A stretch of DNA of 37,806 bases from Bifidobacterium italicum (GTDB lineage: Bacteria; Actinomycetota; Actinomycetes; Actinomycetales; Bifidobacteriaceae): positions 1-37,806 of the forward strand of contig NZ_MVOG01000015.1 of assembly GCF_002286915.1 (NCBI RefSeq), given 5' to 3'. This document shows positions 1 to 8,244 of this stretch, piece after piece; position 1 is the stretch's first letter, and the number at the start of each line of letters is the position of its first letter. The notes below the pieces were generated by a model. It was not told where the DNA came from and did no database searches. It was given only the letters and a program-made list of their open reading frames with translations. Made by a program: the position numbers and the translations under genes.

Positions 1-1
1 G

Positions 2-1135
2 GCGATGCACGCGGCCTCCCAGGCGCAGCGGATCGCCGAGGCCGGAGCACAGCAGCGGCCTGCGCCGCTCAACGGCACGCCGGATGAGCTGTGGGACGGT
101 CTGGTGGCGTCGCTGCCCGCCGATGTGCGCACCTATGTGGACCGTGTCAGGGTGCCGCGCATCAAGTTCGCCCCCGACCGGCGCACCGGCGGCCGCAAAC
201 TGATGATCAAGTTCGGCACGCCGATGGACAAGTACGCGTTCGCGCTCGCCGTGAGCAAGGAAAGCGTCGACGGCAGGACCGAGGTCACCGACATCGTGCG
301 CGCCGGGGTGCACCGCGTCTTCGGCCCCGATGTGCGGCTCGCGCCGACGCCGACGATGGAGGACGGTCAGACGGCGCCTCCGTTCAAGCAGCTGCCGCCT
401 GACCAGCAGCAGCGCATCAAGGCGCAGCTGGCGAAGGAGAACCTGCAGGCGACGCTCAAGGCGCAGCTCGGCCGCGCTTCGGCCGAACAGGCGGCCCCGT
501 CGCCGGCCGACGGCGACGGGGCGGCGGCGGCCGACGACGCCGTGCACCGAGGCGCGCCTGCGCAGCATCCGGGCGACGACTACGACCCGTGGGCGAATCC
601 CAAACCGGCGGCCGCTCCCTTCGCGGCGCCGTCGGACTTCCATGACGGCGGGACGCGGTCCATGCAGCCGGCTCCGGCGCCTGCGCAAGAGACACAGCAT
701 CCGCAACGCTCCGACGCGCATGCGCCGCTGACGGCGCCGTCGCCGAACGGTGCGGCCGCGTCGATGGCCGAAGCCGGCATCGATCCCTGGGCCTACCGCG
801 ACGACGAACCGGCGCATATCGATTTCAGCCGCGTCTCGTCGATCGAGCAGGAGGCGGCGCAGGACCGTCGCGGCCAGCAGGCCGCGCCGGCCGATCCGTG
901 GGGCCATCTTGATGATGCGGCACCGGCGCCTGCGCCGGCCGAGGCCGCCGCTGACGTGCAACCCGAGCGCCCGCAGGTCGATCCGGAGGAGGACGAATAC
1001 TCGATCAACGACGAATCGCTGGCCTCGTCCCAGACGATGAGCGTCGACGAGGTCAAGGAATTATTCGATGTGAAGTCTGTTGAAGAGTTCGCGGCGGACG
1101 ATCCGAGGAACCCGCGCAATCAGCAGGCGCACTGA
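2..1135 (+). CDS. dnaX: DNA polymerase III subunit gamma/tau, C-terminal part (5' end outside window)
   Basis: This is the 3' end of the clamp-loader gamma/tau gene; the reading frame is already open at base 2, so the first ATG at base 5 is not the true start. The visible 377 codons cover the tau C-terminal region: a folded part (about the first 110 residues, ending near [11 protein letters not shown]) followed by a long Ala/Pro/Asp-rich linker and an acidic end. The ATPase domain lies upstream of the window. The linker carries three DPW[AG] motifs (codons at 584, 782 and 893). Tau's tail normally contacts the polymerase alpha subunit and the DnaB helicase. recR follows after 23 nt, the usual dnaX-recR order, which supports the call more than the divergent tail sequence itself. 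Confidence 0.85.
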   Translation, partial: AMHAASQAQRIAEAGAQQRPAPLNGTPDELWDGLVASLPADVRTYVDRVRVPRIKFAPDRRTGGRKLMIKFGTPMDKYAFALAVSKESVDGRTEVTDIVRAGVHRVFGPDVRLAPTPTMEDGQTAPPFKQLPPDQQQRIKAQLAKENLQATLKAQLGRASAEQAAPSPADGDGAAAADDAVHRGAPAQHPGDDYDPWANPKPAAAPFAAPSDFHDGGTRSMQPAPAPAQETQHPQRSDAHAPLTAPSPNGAAASMAEAGIDPWAYRDDEPAHIDFSRVSSIEQEAAQDRRGQQAAPADPWGHLDDAAPAPAPAEAAADVQPERPQVDPEEDEYSINDESLASSQTMSVDEVKELFDVKSVEEFAADDPRNPRNQQAH

Positions 1136-1158
1136 ACGGCCCGCCGAGGAGGGACAGC

Positions 1159-1761
1159 ATGGCATTGGCATACGACGGCGCGATCCAGCGCCTCATCGAC
1201 GCGTTCTCGAGTCTGCCCGGCATCGGGCCGAAGGGTGCGCAGCGCATCGCGTTCTACGTGCTCGGCGCACCGGACGAGGAGGCGCAGCGGCTCGTCGAAT
1301 CGATCACCGAGGTCAAGCAGAAGGTCCGGTTCTGCGACGTGTGCGGCAACGTCTGCGAGACGAGCCCGTGCGCGATTTGCGCCGACCCCCGCCGCGACCG
1401 CGGCACGATTTGCGTAGTCGAGGAGCCGAAGGACGTCATGAGCATCGAGCGCACGCGCGAATACCGCGGCCTCTACCATGTGCTCGGCGGCGCGATCAAC
1501 CCGATGGCCAACGTCGGACCGAACGACCTCAACATCGCGCAGCTGCTCAACCGATTGCAGACCGACGAGGTCAAGGAGATCATCGTCGCGCTCAACCCGA
1601 ACATCGAAGGCGAGGCGACGACGACGTACCTGAGCCGGCTGCTCACGCCGCTCGACGTGAAGGTGACGCGGCTGGCGAGCGGACTGCCCGTCGGCGGCGA
1701 CCTCGAATACGCCGACGAGATCACGCTGTCGCGCGCGCTCGAAGGGCGCCGCGAGGTCTGA
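1159..1761 (+). CDS. recR: Recombination mediator protein RecR
   Basis: RecR acts with RecF/RecO to load RecA on SSB-coated gapped DNA. The 200-residue length is standard. An N-terminal helix-hairpin-helix ([16 protein letters not shown], about residues 15-31) is followed by a four-cysteine zinc finger ([16 protein letters not shown], about 57-72) and a Toprim domain (ICVVEEPKD onward), ending with the GGDLEYADE segment typical of the family. The ATG at 1159 has a strong ribosome site (GAGGAGGG) 7-8 nt upstream and lies 23 nt after dnaX, so the two are probably co-transcribed. Confidence 0.96.
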   Translation: MALAYDGAIQRLIDAFSSLPGIGPKGAQRIAFYVLGAPDEEAQRLVESITEVKQKVRFCDVCGNVCETSPCAICADPRRDRGTICVVEEPKDVMSIERTREYRGLYHVLGGAINPMANVGPNDLNIAQLLNRLQTDEVKEIIVALNPNIEGEATTTYLSRLLTPLDVKVTRLASGLPVGGDLEYADEITLSRALEGRREV

Positions 1762-1851
1762 ACGCGCCGCGCGCCGCACATCCGGCGCCCCGCGAGCGCC
1801 AAACCGGGCGTTTCGTATTCTGGGAAGGCGCCTCGGCGTCGCGCGGGCGCG

Positions 1852-1883
1852 TTCATATAATGATCGAGCTTCCTGCGTACACT
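1852..1883 (+). promoter_or_regulatory. Candidate promoter(s) of the aspartokinase operon
   Basis: Between recR and the aspartokinase gene is a perfect consensus -10 box TATAAT at 1856-1861, and a second -10-like TACACT at 1878-1883. No convincing -35 is seen for either. They would give leaders of about 75 or 50 nt before the GTG start at 1943. AT-rich boxes of this kind are rare in this GC-rich DNA. Confidence 0.5.
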
Positions 1884-1942
1884 GGGCACAGTCGCGGGTC
1901 CCATTGCGTACAACAGACAGACACAGAGAAGATTGGATAGTT

Positions 1943-2704
1943 GTGGCTCTTATCGTGCAGAAATACGGTGGTTCGTCCGTCGCCGACGCCGACTCGATCA
2001 AGCGCGTGGCACGACGCATCATCGAAACGAAGAACGCCGGCAACGATGTGGCGGTCGTCGTCTCCGCCATGGGCGACACGACCGATGACCTCATCGACCA
2101 GGCGCTGAGCATCGACTCCGATCCGCCGGCCCGCGAAATGGACATGCTGATGACCGCCGGCGAGCGCATCTCGATGAGCCTGCTCGCGATGGCGATCCAC
2201 GCCGCCGGCTCCCACGCATACTCGTTTACCGGCTCGCAGGCCGGATTCATGACCGACGCCCAGTTCGGCGCCGCGCATATTCGCGCCGTCAAGCCGGATC
2301 GCGTGCGCCGTGCGCTCGACCTCGGCAGCGTCGCGATCGTCGCCGGTTTCCAGGGGCGCAACGAACGCGGCGACGCGACGACGCTCGGCCGCGGCGGCTC
2401 GGACACCTCGGCCGTCGCGCTCGCGGTGGCCCTCGGCGCCGACATCTGCGAGATCTACACCGACGTGGACGGCATCTTCACCGCCGATCCGCGCATCGTG
2501 CCGACCGCGCGCCGCATCCCGTCGATCGGCTACGACGAGATCCTCGAGATGTCCTCGTGCGGCTCGAAGGTGCTCGCGCTGCGCTGCGTCGAATATGCGC
2601 AGCGTTTCAAGATGCCGCTGCATGTGCGCAGCTCGTTCTCCCACCGTTCCGGAACGCTCGTCGTTCCCGACGGCGTCGATCCGAACACGCTGCCGAACAT
2701 CTGA
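1943..2704 (+). CDS. lysC: Aspartate kinase, catalytic (alpha) subunit only
   Basis: Phosphorylates aspartate, the first step to lysine, diaminopimelate, threonine and methionine. The 253-residue product holds only the amino-acid kinase domain: KYGGSS at residues 7-12, [20 protein letters not shown] in the aspartate/ATP site, and [15 protein letters not shown] near 175-190. It stops just where other aspartokinases run on into two ACT domains; these are encoded separately 60 nt downstream. The start is taken as GTG 1943, giving [10 protein letters not shown]; the upstream in-frame ATG at 1904 adds residues unlike the family. The ribosome site (AGAGAAG) is weak. Together with the ACT gene and asd it forms an amino-acid biosynthesis operon. 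Confidence 0.93.
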   Translation: MALIVQKYGGSSVADADSIKRVARRIIETKNAGNDVAVVVSAMGDTTDDLIDQALSIDSDPPAREMDMLMTAGERISMSLLAMAIHAAGSHAYSFTGSQAGFMTDAQFGAAHIRAVKPDRVRRALDLGSVAIVAGFQGRNERGDATTLGRGGSDTSAVALAVALGADICEIYTDVDGIFTADPRIVPTARRIPSIGYDEILEMSSCGSKVLALRCVEYAQRFKMPLHVRSSFSHRSGTLVVPDGVDPNTLPNI

Positions 2705-2764
2705 TGCCGGCGACCGACTTCCGACCAATCCAACCACGCAACACCCACGGAGAGCAAAAGAACC

Positions 2765-3331
2765 ATGAATGAGCACGAAGACAAGTCGATGGGCGATCTG
2801 TTTCCCGACCTCGGCCAGGAGACGCCGATCATCTCCGGCGTCGCGCACGACAGCAGCGAATCGCTGGCGACCGTCCGCGGCGTCGCCGACGAGCCGGGCA
2901 TGGCCGCCCGCGTGTTCGAACGTCTCGCCGAGATCGGCGTGAACGTCGACATGATCGTGCAGGCCGGCGCCTCGACCGGCACCGCCGACATCTCGTTCAC
3001 CGTGCCGGGCAAGGACGCGCAGCGCGTGCGCGAGGTGCTGATCCAGGAGCAGGACAACCTCGGCTACAACTCCTTCGACCTCAACCCGAACGTGGGCAAG
3101 GTGGCCGTCGTCGGCGTCGGCATGAAGACGCACTCCGGTCTCGCCGCGCGCTTCTTCAAGGCGCTCAGCGAGAAAGGCATCAACGTGCTGATGATCTCGA
3201 CCTCCGAGATCCGCATCGCCGCGCTCGTTCCGCTCGACCAGCTCAACGAGGCCGTCAAGGCGCTGCACACGGCGTACGGACTGGACGCGCAGAAGGTGGA
3301 GGCCGTCGTCTACGGCGGCACCGGCCGCTGA
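2765..3331 (+). CDS. Aspartate kinase regulatory (beta) subunit, two ACT domains
   Basis: A 188-residue protein made of a short acidic N-terminus and two ACT domains (about residues 38-100 and 115-180), matching the regulatory half of actinobacterial aspartokinase. The MKTHSGLAARFFKALSEKGI and STSEIRI segments form the allosteric ligand region that binds lysine and/or threonine in relatives. In Corynebacterium the beta subunit is made from an internal start inside the full-length lysC; here it is an independent gene with its own GGAG ribosome site (about 2744-2747). It should assemble with the upstream kinase subunit as alpha2beta2 and confer feedback control. asd follows after 65 nt. Confidence 0.92.
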   Translation: MNEHEDKSMGDLFPDLGQETPIISGVAHDSSESLATVRGVADEPGMAARVFERLAEIGVNVDMIVQAGASTGTADISFTVPGKDAQRVREVLIQEQDNLGYNSFDLNPNVGKVAVVGVGMKTHSGLAARFFKALSEKGINVLMISTSEIRIAALVPLDQLNEAVKALHTAYGLDAQKVEAVVYGGTGR

Positions 3332-3396
3332 CGGCGTCGACGGCCGCACAGACAACCCCAACGGCAGAAACTACGGCATAACTAAGGAGCCGGCAA

Positions 3397-4467
3397 ATGG
3401 TACAAATCAACGAACGTGGCGTCAACGTGGCCGTTCTCGGCGCGACCGGACAGGTCGGCATGGTCATGCGCCGTGTGCTCGACGAACGCGACTTCCCGGT
3501 CAAGGACCTGCGTTTCCTCGCTTCCGCGCATTCGGCGGGCCAGGTGCTCAACTGGCGCGGCCATGACATCGTCGTCGAGGATGTGGCGACCGCCGACCTG
3601 AACGGCATCGACATCGCGATCTTCTCCGCCGGCGGCGGCACGTCGAAGGTGTGGGCGCCGAAGTTCGCCGAAGCCGGCGCCTACGTCATCGACAACTCGT
3701 CGCAGTGGCGCATGCATGACGATGTGCCGCTCGTCGTCGCCGAAGTCAATCCGGACGATCTCGACGAGATCCCGTCCGGCATCGTCTCGAATCCGAACTG
3801 CACGACGATGGCGATCATGCCGGTGCTCAAGCCGCTGTCCGACGCGTTCGGACTCAAGCGGCTCATCGTGAGCTCCTACCAGGCCGTCTCCGGCGCGGGC
3901 CGCGCGGGCGTCGAGCAGCTGATGAACGAGGCGAAGGCCGCCGTCGAGCAGGGCGCGGACAAGCTCGTCTTCGGCGGCGACGCCATCGACTTCCCGGAGC
4001 CGACGAAGGTCGCGCGCACGATCGCATTCAACGAGGTCCCGTTCATCGGCGACATCGTCGACGACGGCTCAGAGGAGACCGACGAGGAGCAGAAGCTGCG
4101 CAACGAAAGCCGCAAGATCCTGCATCTGCCCGATCTCAAGGCCTCGTGCACCTGCGTGCGCGTCGGCGTCTTCACGTCGCACGGCATGAGCGTCAACGCC
4201 GAATTCGAGCAGGACGTCACGCCGGAGCAGGCGCGTGAGGTGCTCGAGCAGGCGGACGCCGTCGAACTCGTCGACATCCCGACCGCGCAGCTCGCCGCCG
4301 GCAAGACGCCGAGCTTCGTCGGCCGCATCCGTCAGGATCAGGCCGTCGACGGCAACAAGGGCCTCGCGTTCTTCGTGACGAACGACAATCTGCGCAAGGG
4401 CGCGGCGCTCAACGCCGTCGAACTCGCCGAGATCGTCGCGAACAAGCATTTCGCCGATCAGCTCTGA
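3397..4467 (+). CDS. asd: Aspartate-semialdehyde dehydrogenase
   Basis: Reduces aspartyl phosphate to aspartate semialdehyde with NADPH, the step after aspartokinase. The 356-residue length is normal. The N-terminal Rossmann motif is GATGQVG (residues 15-21), and the catalytic cysteine is Cys135 in SNPNCTT. The downstream SYQAVSGAGRAG segment and a conserved CTCVRVGVFTSHG region complete the dimerisation/substrate domain. The start at 3397 is fixed by AAGGAG about 8 nt upstream. The preceding two aspartokinase genes make this a pathway operon, and a strong terminator follows at 4488. Confidence 0.97.
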   Translation: MVQINERGVNVAVLGATGQVGMVMRRVLDERDFPVKDLRFLASAHSAGQVLNWRGHDIVVEDVATADLNGIDIAIFSAGGGTSKVWAPKFAEAGAYVIDNSSQWRMHDDVPLVVAEVNPDDLDEIPSGIVSNPNCTTMAIMPVLKPLSDAFGLKRLIVSSYQAVSGAGRAGVEQLMNEAKAAVEQGADKLVFGGDAIDFPEPTKVARTIAFNEVPFIGDIVDDGSEETDEEQKLRNESRKILHLPDLKASCTCVRVGVFTSHGMSVNAEFEQDVTPEQAREVLEQADAVELVDIPTAQLAAGKTPSFVGRIRQDQAVDGNKGLAFFVTNDNLRKGAALNAVELAEIVANKHFADQL

Positions 4468-4487
4468 CAAGCGGCTGACGGCCGGAG

Positions 4488-4524
4488 GGGAGGCGCACGT
4501 CATATGGCGTGCGCCTCCCTTTTT
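4488..4524 (+). terminator. Rho-independent terminator after asd
   Basis: A perfect 12-bp stem (4488-4499 GGGAGGCGCACG with 4508-4519 CGTGCGCCTCCC), 8-nt loop, then five T residues. It closes the aspartokinase-asd operon. Confidence 0.92.
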
Positions 4525-4541
4525 GCTTTGTCCGCGGATGG

Positions 4542-4693
4542 TTGCGATCGTCGTGGGTGCGCTCTGCGACGGAGACGTTCGCTGAGAAGGGCGTTTGCGA
4601 TCGTTCCGGGTGCGCTCTGCGTAGGATGCGTTCGCGGAGCGGTCCGTTTGCGATCGTCCCGGGTGCATGGCGTAAGCGTGCGGTTCGCTGCCG
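4542..4693. repeat. Three tandem degenerate 53-bp repeats
   Basis: The core TTGCGATCGT begins at 4542, 4595 and 4648, exactly 53 bp apart. Copies 1 and 2 share TTGCGATCGT..SGGGTGCGCTCTGCG and then diverge; copy 3 is the most degenerate. The array lies between the asd terminator and the promoter of the DUF5701 gene. No ORF with a ribosome site covers it. Role unknown. Confidence 0.8.
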
Positions 4694-4728
4694 CGCCCGC
4701 TCGCGCCATGCGCGAACAGGCGGCGGGC

Positions 4729-4734
4729 TATGCT
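4729..4734 (+). promoter_or_regulatory. -10 box of a leaderless promoter (DUF5701 gene)
   Basis: TATGCT ends 7 nt before the ATG at 4742, so transcription would begin at or next to the start codon. No usable ribosome site is present (GGGAAG is only 1 nt from ATG). Confidence 0.6.
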
Positions 4735-4741
4735 GGGAAGC

Positions 4742-5362
4742 ATGTCAAAGGCATCGATCACCGCGCAGCAACAGTTGGACCGCATCGTCGCGCTGGGATA
4801 TCCGGACGTCGCCGACATGAGCGACGCATCGTTCCGCGCGCTCGCGCAGCCGCTCATCGCCGCGCTCGAGGGCAGCGACCTGGGCGAGGACATCCTGCTC
4901 GTGCCGACGCGCGAACTCGTCTCGCCGGAATCGCTGATTGCGCGCACGAGCATCAACCGCATGGCCGGGTTCACGACGATGCCGCCGCGAGACATCGCCA
5001 GTTTCCTGCCGACCGACGGCTTCGAGCCGCCGGAGGGCCCGTTCTATCTCGTCGTCGAGCCGCACACCGGCACCTGCTACGTCAACCGCGAGCCCGACGT
5101 CGCGCGCAAGCTCATCGAATCGGATGAGCGCATCCCGTTGACGCTCGAGGAAGGGCTCGCGATCGCGACGCAGCATCCGGAATGGCTGCTCGAGAAGAAC
5201 GGCTTCAACCTGCTCGGCTCGCGCAGTGCGGACGGCCGCGTCCCGAGCATCTGGATGAGCCAGAACGCTCCGCGTCTGGGCGCCGTCTGGCCGAACTCAC
5301 GGCACACCTGGCTCGGCAACGCCTACTGCATGGCGCGCCGCGGCGTCAACCTCATCAATTGA
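4742..5362 (+). CDS. DUF5701 family protein
   Basis: A soluble 206-residue protein of unknown function found widely in actinobacteria. Recognisable stretches are LGYPDVADMSDASFR (about 20-34), LLVPTRELVSPESLI, the PPEGPFYLVVEPHTGTCY segment in the middle and a C-terminal half with LTLEEGLAIATQHPEWL and NGFNLLGSR, ending in a Trp/Tyr-rich tail. No catalytic motif, signal peptide or membrane segment can be recognised. The ATG at 4742 is preferred to that at 4730 because a TATGCT -10 box sits 7 nt before it (leaderless). It stands alone between two regulatory regions. Confidence 0.8.
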   Translation: MSKASITAQQQLDRIVALGYPDVADMSDASFRALAQPLIAALEGSDLGEDILLVPTRELVSPESLIARTSINRMAGFTTMPPRDIASFLPTDGFEPPEGPFYLVVEPHTGTCYVNREPDVARKLIESDERIPLTLEEGLAIATQHPEWLLEKNGFNLLGSRSADGRVPSIWMSQNAPRLGAVWPNSRHTWLGNAYCMARRGVNLIN

Positions 5363-5373
5363 TCCGGACCGGC

Positions 5374-5389
5374 TCGGCGAATCCGCCGA
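5374..5389 (+). terminator. Weak hairpin after the DUF5701 gene
   Basis: TCGGCG (5374-5379) pairs perfectly with CGCCGA (5384-5389) across a 4-nt loop, 12 nt after the stop codon. There is no T run, so this is only a possible terminator. Confidence 0.35.
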
Positions 5390-5491
5390 TCACCCTCCTT
5401 CACCGTGCCGCCTATACCTGAAGAATGTAAACAAGCTGGGGAAAATGGCCGGATTGTGGACGTTTCTCCACGATTGCCTCGGTAGGCTTTA

Positions 5492-5557
5492 TAGGGTAGG
5501 ACGATATGCACGACCGTGCATAGCCACGATGTGAACACATCTGTGGACATATCGTGG
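5492..5557 (+). promoter_or_regulatory. leuA control region: palindrome and leader stem-loop
   Basis: A perfect 18-bp palindrome, TATGCACG-AC-CGTGCATA, lies at 5505-5522, just after a TANNNT box (TAGGGT, 5492-5497), so it would cover the transcription start like a repressor operator. Immediately after it, CCACGATGTG (5524-5533) and CATATCGTGG (5548-5557) can form a 10-bp stem with one mismatch. CCACGAT also occurs at 5468-5474. No T run and no leucine-rich leader peptide was found, so classical attenuation is not supported. Confidence 0.5.
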
Positions 5558-5603
5558 AAACGACTGGACTCACAGTTTCGAAACACTCACAGAAGGAGGA
5601 GAG

Positions 5604-7517
5604 ATGGGTCAGGATCATTCGTCCGTGTTTGATCTCGCCGCAGTGGCCGCGGCTTCCAACGGAGGGAACAACGACCCGCTGCTGCCTCCGGCACGTTTTA
5701 TCGGCGCCCCGCAGAAGCCCAGCTCGATGCCGTACACGAAGTACGTCGCATACGACAAGCAGGTGCCGTTTGACTACCCGGAGCGCACGTGGCCGGGCAA
5801 ACGACTTACCCGTGCGCCCCGCTGGTGCTCGGTCGACCTGCGCGACGGCAACCAGGCGCTCGTCAACCCGATGGACTCCGACCGCAAGCTGCGGTTCTGG
5901 AACATGCTCGTCGAAATGGGCTACAAGGAGATCGAGGTCGGCTTCCCGAGCGCGTCCGAAACCGACTACGACTTCATCCGCATGCTCATCGAACGTGAGC
6001 TCATCCCCGACGACGTGACGATCGTCGTGCTCACGCAGGCGCGCGAGCATCTCATCCGCAAGACCTACGAATGCCTCAAGGGCGTCAAGCGCGCGATCGT
6101 GCACTTCTACAACTCCGTCTCGGTGCTGCAGCGCGAGGTCGTCTTCCGCAAGGAGAAGGACGCGATCAAGAAGCTCGCGACCGATGCGGCCGCGCTGTGC
6201 AAGGAGCTCGAGGCAGACGCCGAGGGCGTCGACCTCTACTACGAGTACTCGCCGGAATCCTTCACCGGCACCGAGCCCGAGTACGCCGTCGAGGTGTGCA
6301 ACGCCGTCATCGACGTCATCAAGCCGACTCCCGAGCATCCGATGATCATCAACCTGCCGGCGACCGTCGAGATGACGACGCCGAACGTCTTCGCCGACGA
6401 GGTGGAGTACGTCTCGAACAATCTGCAGGACCGCGACGCGATCGTGCTTTCGCTGCACCCGCACAACGACGAGGGCATGGGCGTCGCGGCGGCCGAGCTC
6501 GGCATGCTCGCCGGCGCGGACCGCATCGAAGGCTGCCTGCTCGGCAACGGCGAGCGCACCGGCAACGTCGATCTCGTCACGCTCGGCCTCAACCTGCTCA
6601 CGCAGGGCATCGACCCGCAGATCGATCTGTCCGACATCCCGCAGATCCGCCGCACCGTCGAATACTGCAACCAGATCAAGATCTCCGAGCGGCACCCCTA
6701 CGCCGGCAACTTCGTGTTCACGGCGTTCTCGGGTTCGCATCAGGACGCGATCAAGAAGGGTCTCGAGGCCCGCGAGGTGGCCGCCGACATGGCCGGCGCC
6801 GAGCTGGAGAATTTCGTGTGGCTCGTGCCGTATCTGCCGATCGATCCGAAGGACATCGGCCGCTCCTACGAGGCGATCATCCGCGTCAACTCGCAGTCCG
6901 GCAAGGGCGGCATGGCCTACCTGCTCAAGGCGAACCACAACCTCGACCTGCCGAAGAAGCTGCAGGTCGAGTTCGAGCGCGTCGTGCAGCAGCATGCGGA
7001 CGCGACGAAGAAGGAGGTCAAGGACGAGGACATCTGGCACCTGTTCAAGGACGAGTACCTGCCCGTCGAGGAGGCCGGCACGACCGAGGCCGGCGCCGTC
7101 GTCGGCGACCGGCAGGACGCATCGCTCGAACAGTGGGGCCGTCTCAAGCTGCTCAAGGTGAGCCTGTCCTCGGGCGAGGACGGCTCGGACACGACGCTCA
7201 ACGCGACCGTGCTCGACCGTGGTCTCAACGTCGGGACCGACCCGGAGGAGGTCCGCGAGATCTCCGGCACCGGCAACGGACCGATCGACGCGTTCCTCGA
7301 CGCCGTCAAGGTGCTCGGCGTCGACGCGACTGTGCTCGACTACGCCGAGCATACGCTGTCGGTCGGCACCGACGCGCGCGCCGCCTCCTACGTCGAGTGC
7401 GAGATCGCGCTCGAGGACGGCGAGACGAGCGTCGTCTGGGGCGTCGGCATCGATTCGTCGATCGTGACGAGCTCGCTCAAGGCGATCATCTCCGCCGTCA
7501 ACCGCTCCGCGCGCTGA
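5604..7517 (+). CDS. leuA: 2-isopropylmalate synthase
   Basis: Condenses acetyl-CoA with 2-ketoisovalerate, the first committed step to leucine. The 637-residue length fits the long actinobacterial form. The metal ligands fall at the same numbers as in the Mycobacterium tuberculosis enzyme: Asp81 in DLRDGNQ (78-84), His285 and His287 in HPHND, and Asn321 after GNGERTG. After the TIM barrel come linker segments and the C-terminal leucine-binding dimer domain (from about residue 510). The start is fixed by GAAGGAGGAG just upstream of ATG 5604. It is monocistronic between its own control region and a terminator at 7533; the two-domain build implies feedback inhibition by leucine. Confidence 0.98.
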   Translation: MGQDHSSVFDLAAVAAASNGGNNDPLLPPARFIGAPQKPSSMPYTKYVAYDKQVPFDYPERTWPGKRLTRAPRWCSVDLRDGNQALVNPMDSDRKLRFWNMLVEMGYKEIEVGFPSASETDYDFIRMLIERELIPDDVTIVVLTQAREHLIRKTYECLKGVKRAIVHFYNSVSVLQREVVFRKEKDAIKKLATDAAALCKELEADAEGVDLYYEYSPESFTGTEPEYAVEVCNAVIDVIKPTPEHPMIINLPATVEMTTPNVFADEVEYVSNNLQDRDAIVLSLHPHNDEGMGVAAAELGMLAGADRIEGCLLGNGERTGNVDLVTLGLNLLTQGIDPQIDLSDIPQIRRTVEYCNQIKISERHPYAGNFVFTAFSGSHQDAIKKGLEAREVAADMAGAELENFVWLVPYLPIDPKDIGRSYEAIIRVNSQSGKGGMAYLLKANHNLDLPKKLQVEFERVVQQHADATKKEVKDEDIWHLFKDEYLPVEEAGTTEAGAVVGDRQDASLEQWGRLKLLKVSLSSGEDGSDTTLNATVLDRGLNVGTDPEEVREISGTGNGPIDAFLDAVKVLGVDATVLDYAEHTLSVGTDARAASYVECEIALEDGETSVVWGVGIDSSIVTSSLKAIISAVNRSAR

Positions 7518-7532
7518 ATGGCGTGATATAAG

Positions 7533-7571
7533 AAAGGCGGCCGCCGGGCTTTGCGCTCGGCGGCCGCCTTT
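7533..7571. terminator. Bidirectional terminator between leuA and the ABC operon
   Basis: A perfect 14-bp stem, AAAGGCGGCCGCCG (7533-7546) with CGGCGGCCGCCTTT (7558-7571), 11-nt loop. It has an A run on the left and a T run on the right, so it can serve the convergent leuA (plus) and ABC operon (minus). Confidence 0.88.
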
Positions 7572-7584
7572 CGCGCAATGGGCG

Positions 7585-8217
7585 TCATCCTTCGGTGAGC
7601 ATGCCGTCGGCCATATGGTAGAAGTGGTCGGCGATCTGCTGCAGTTCTTCGCTGTGATGACTTGCGATGACGACGGTATTGCCCTTATCTCGCTGCCGTG
7701 CCATCTCCTCGAGGAACACCTGAACTGAATGTTCATCCAAACCGTTGGTGGGTTCGTCGAGCAGGATGAGACGCTGATGTTCCATCAACGCCTGCACGAT
7801 CGCCAATTTCTGGCGCATGCCCAGGGAATACGACTTCACCTTTTCCCGCTCGTGACCTTTGAGGCCGAACAGTGAGAGCAGTCTGTCTGTCTCCGTGGAG
7901 TCGAAATCATGATTGATGCCGGCGAGATACTGCAGATTGTCCATCGCCGTCTCATAGGGGAGGAACCCCGGTTCCTCGATGATGACGCCGACCGCTTCGG
8001 GCAGTCTGCGGTTGAACTCCACCGGCTGGCCGTTGATGAGCACCTGTCCGGTAGTAGGGCGAATGAAACCGCAGATCGCACGCAGCAGCATCGTCTTGCC
8101 TGACCCGTTGGGCCCGACGATGCCGTAGATGGCGCCGTGCTCGAACTGCGCGTTGACATCGCGCAGAATCGGCTTGTGTTTGATGATCTTGGAGAGATGA
8201 TTGATTGCGACATGCAT
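7585..8217 (-). CDS. ABC transporter ATP-binding protein
   Basis: The 210-residue ATPase subunit of an ABC exporter. Walker A GPNGSGKT (residues 35-42), a Q-loop replaced by the IIEEPGFLP segment common in this subfamily, signature SLGMRQK, Walker B LILLDEP, D-loop NGLDE and H-loop ASHH are all present, so it should be active. It is the last gene of a four-gene minus-strand operon (three small membrane proteins upstream) and its start has AAAGGAG about 8 nt upstream. The sequence type resembles ATPases of antimicrobial-peptide export or self-protection systems, but the substrate cannot be read from sequence. Confidence 0.93.
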   Translation of the reverse strand: MHVAINHLSKIIKHKPILRDVNAQFEHGAIYGIVGPNGSGKTMLLRAICGFIRPTTGQVLINGQPVEFNRRLPEAVGVIIEEPGFLPYETAMDNLQYLAGINHDFDSTETDRLLSLFGLKGHEREKVKSYSLGMRQKLAIVQALMEHQRLILLDEPTNGLDEHSVQVFLEEMARQRDKGNTVVIASHHSEELQQIADHFYHMADGMLTEG

Positions 8218-8244
8218 GAGGATGCTCCTTTCGAGATGAGTACG

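Noticed and set aside
5506..5523. A five-codon mini-ORF (MHDRA) in the leuA leader.
   Set aside because: It is a by-product of the palindrome, has no leucine codons and no ribosome site.
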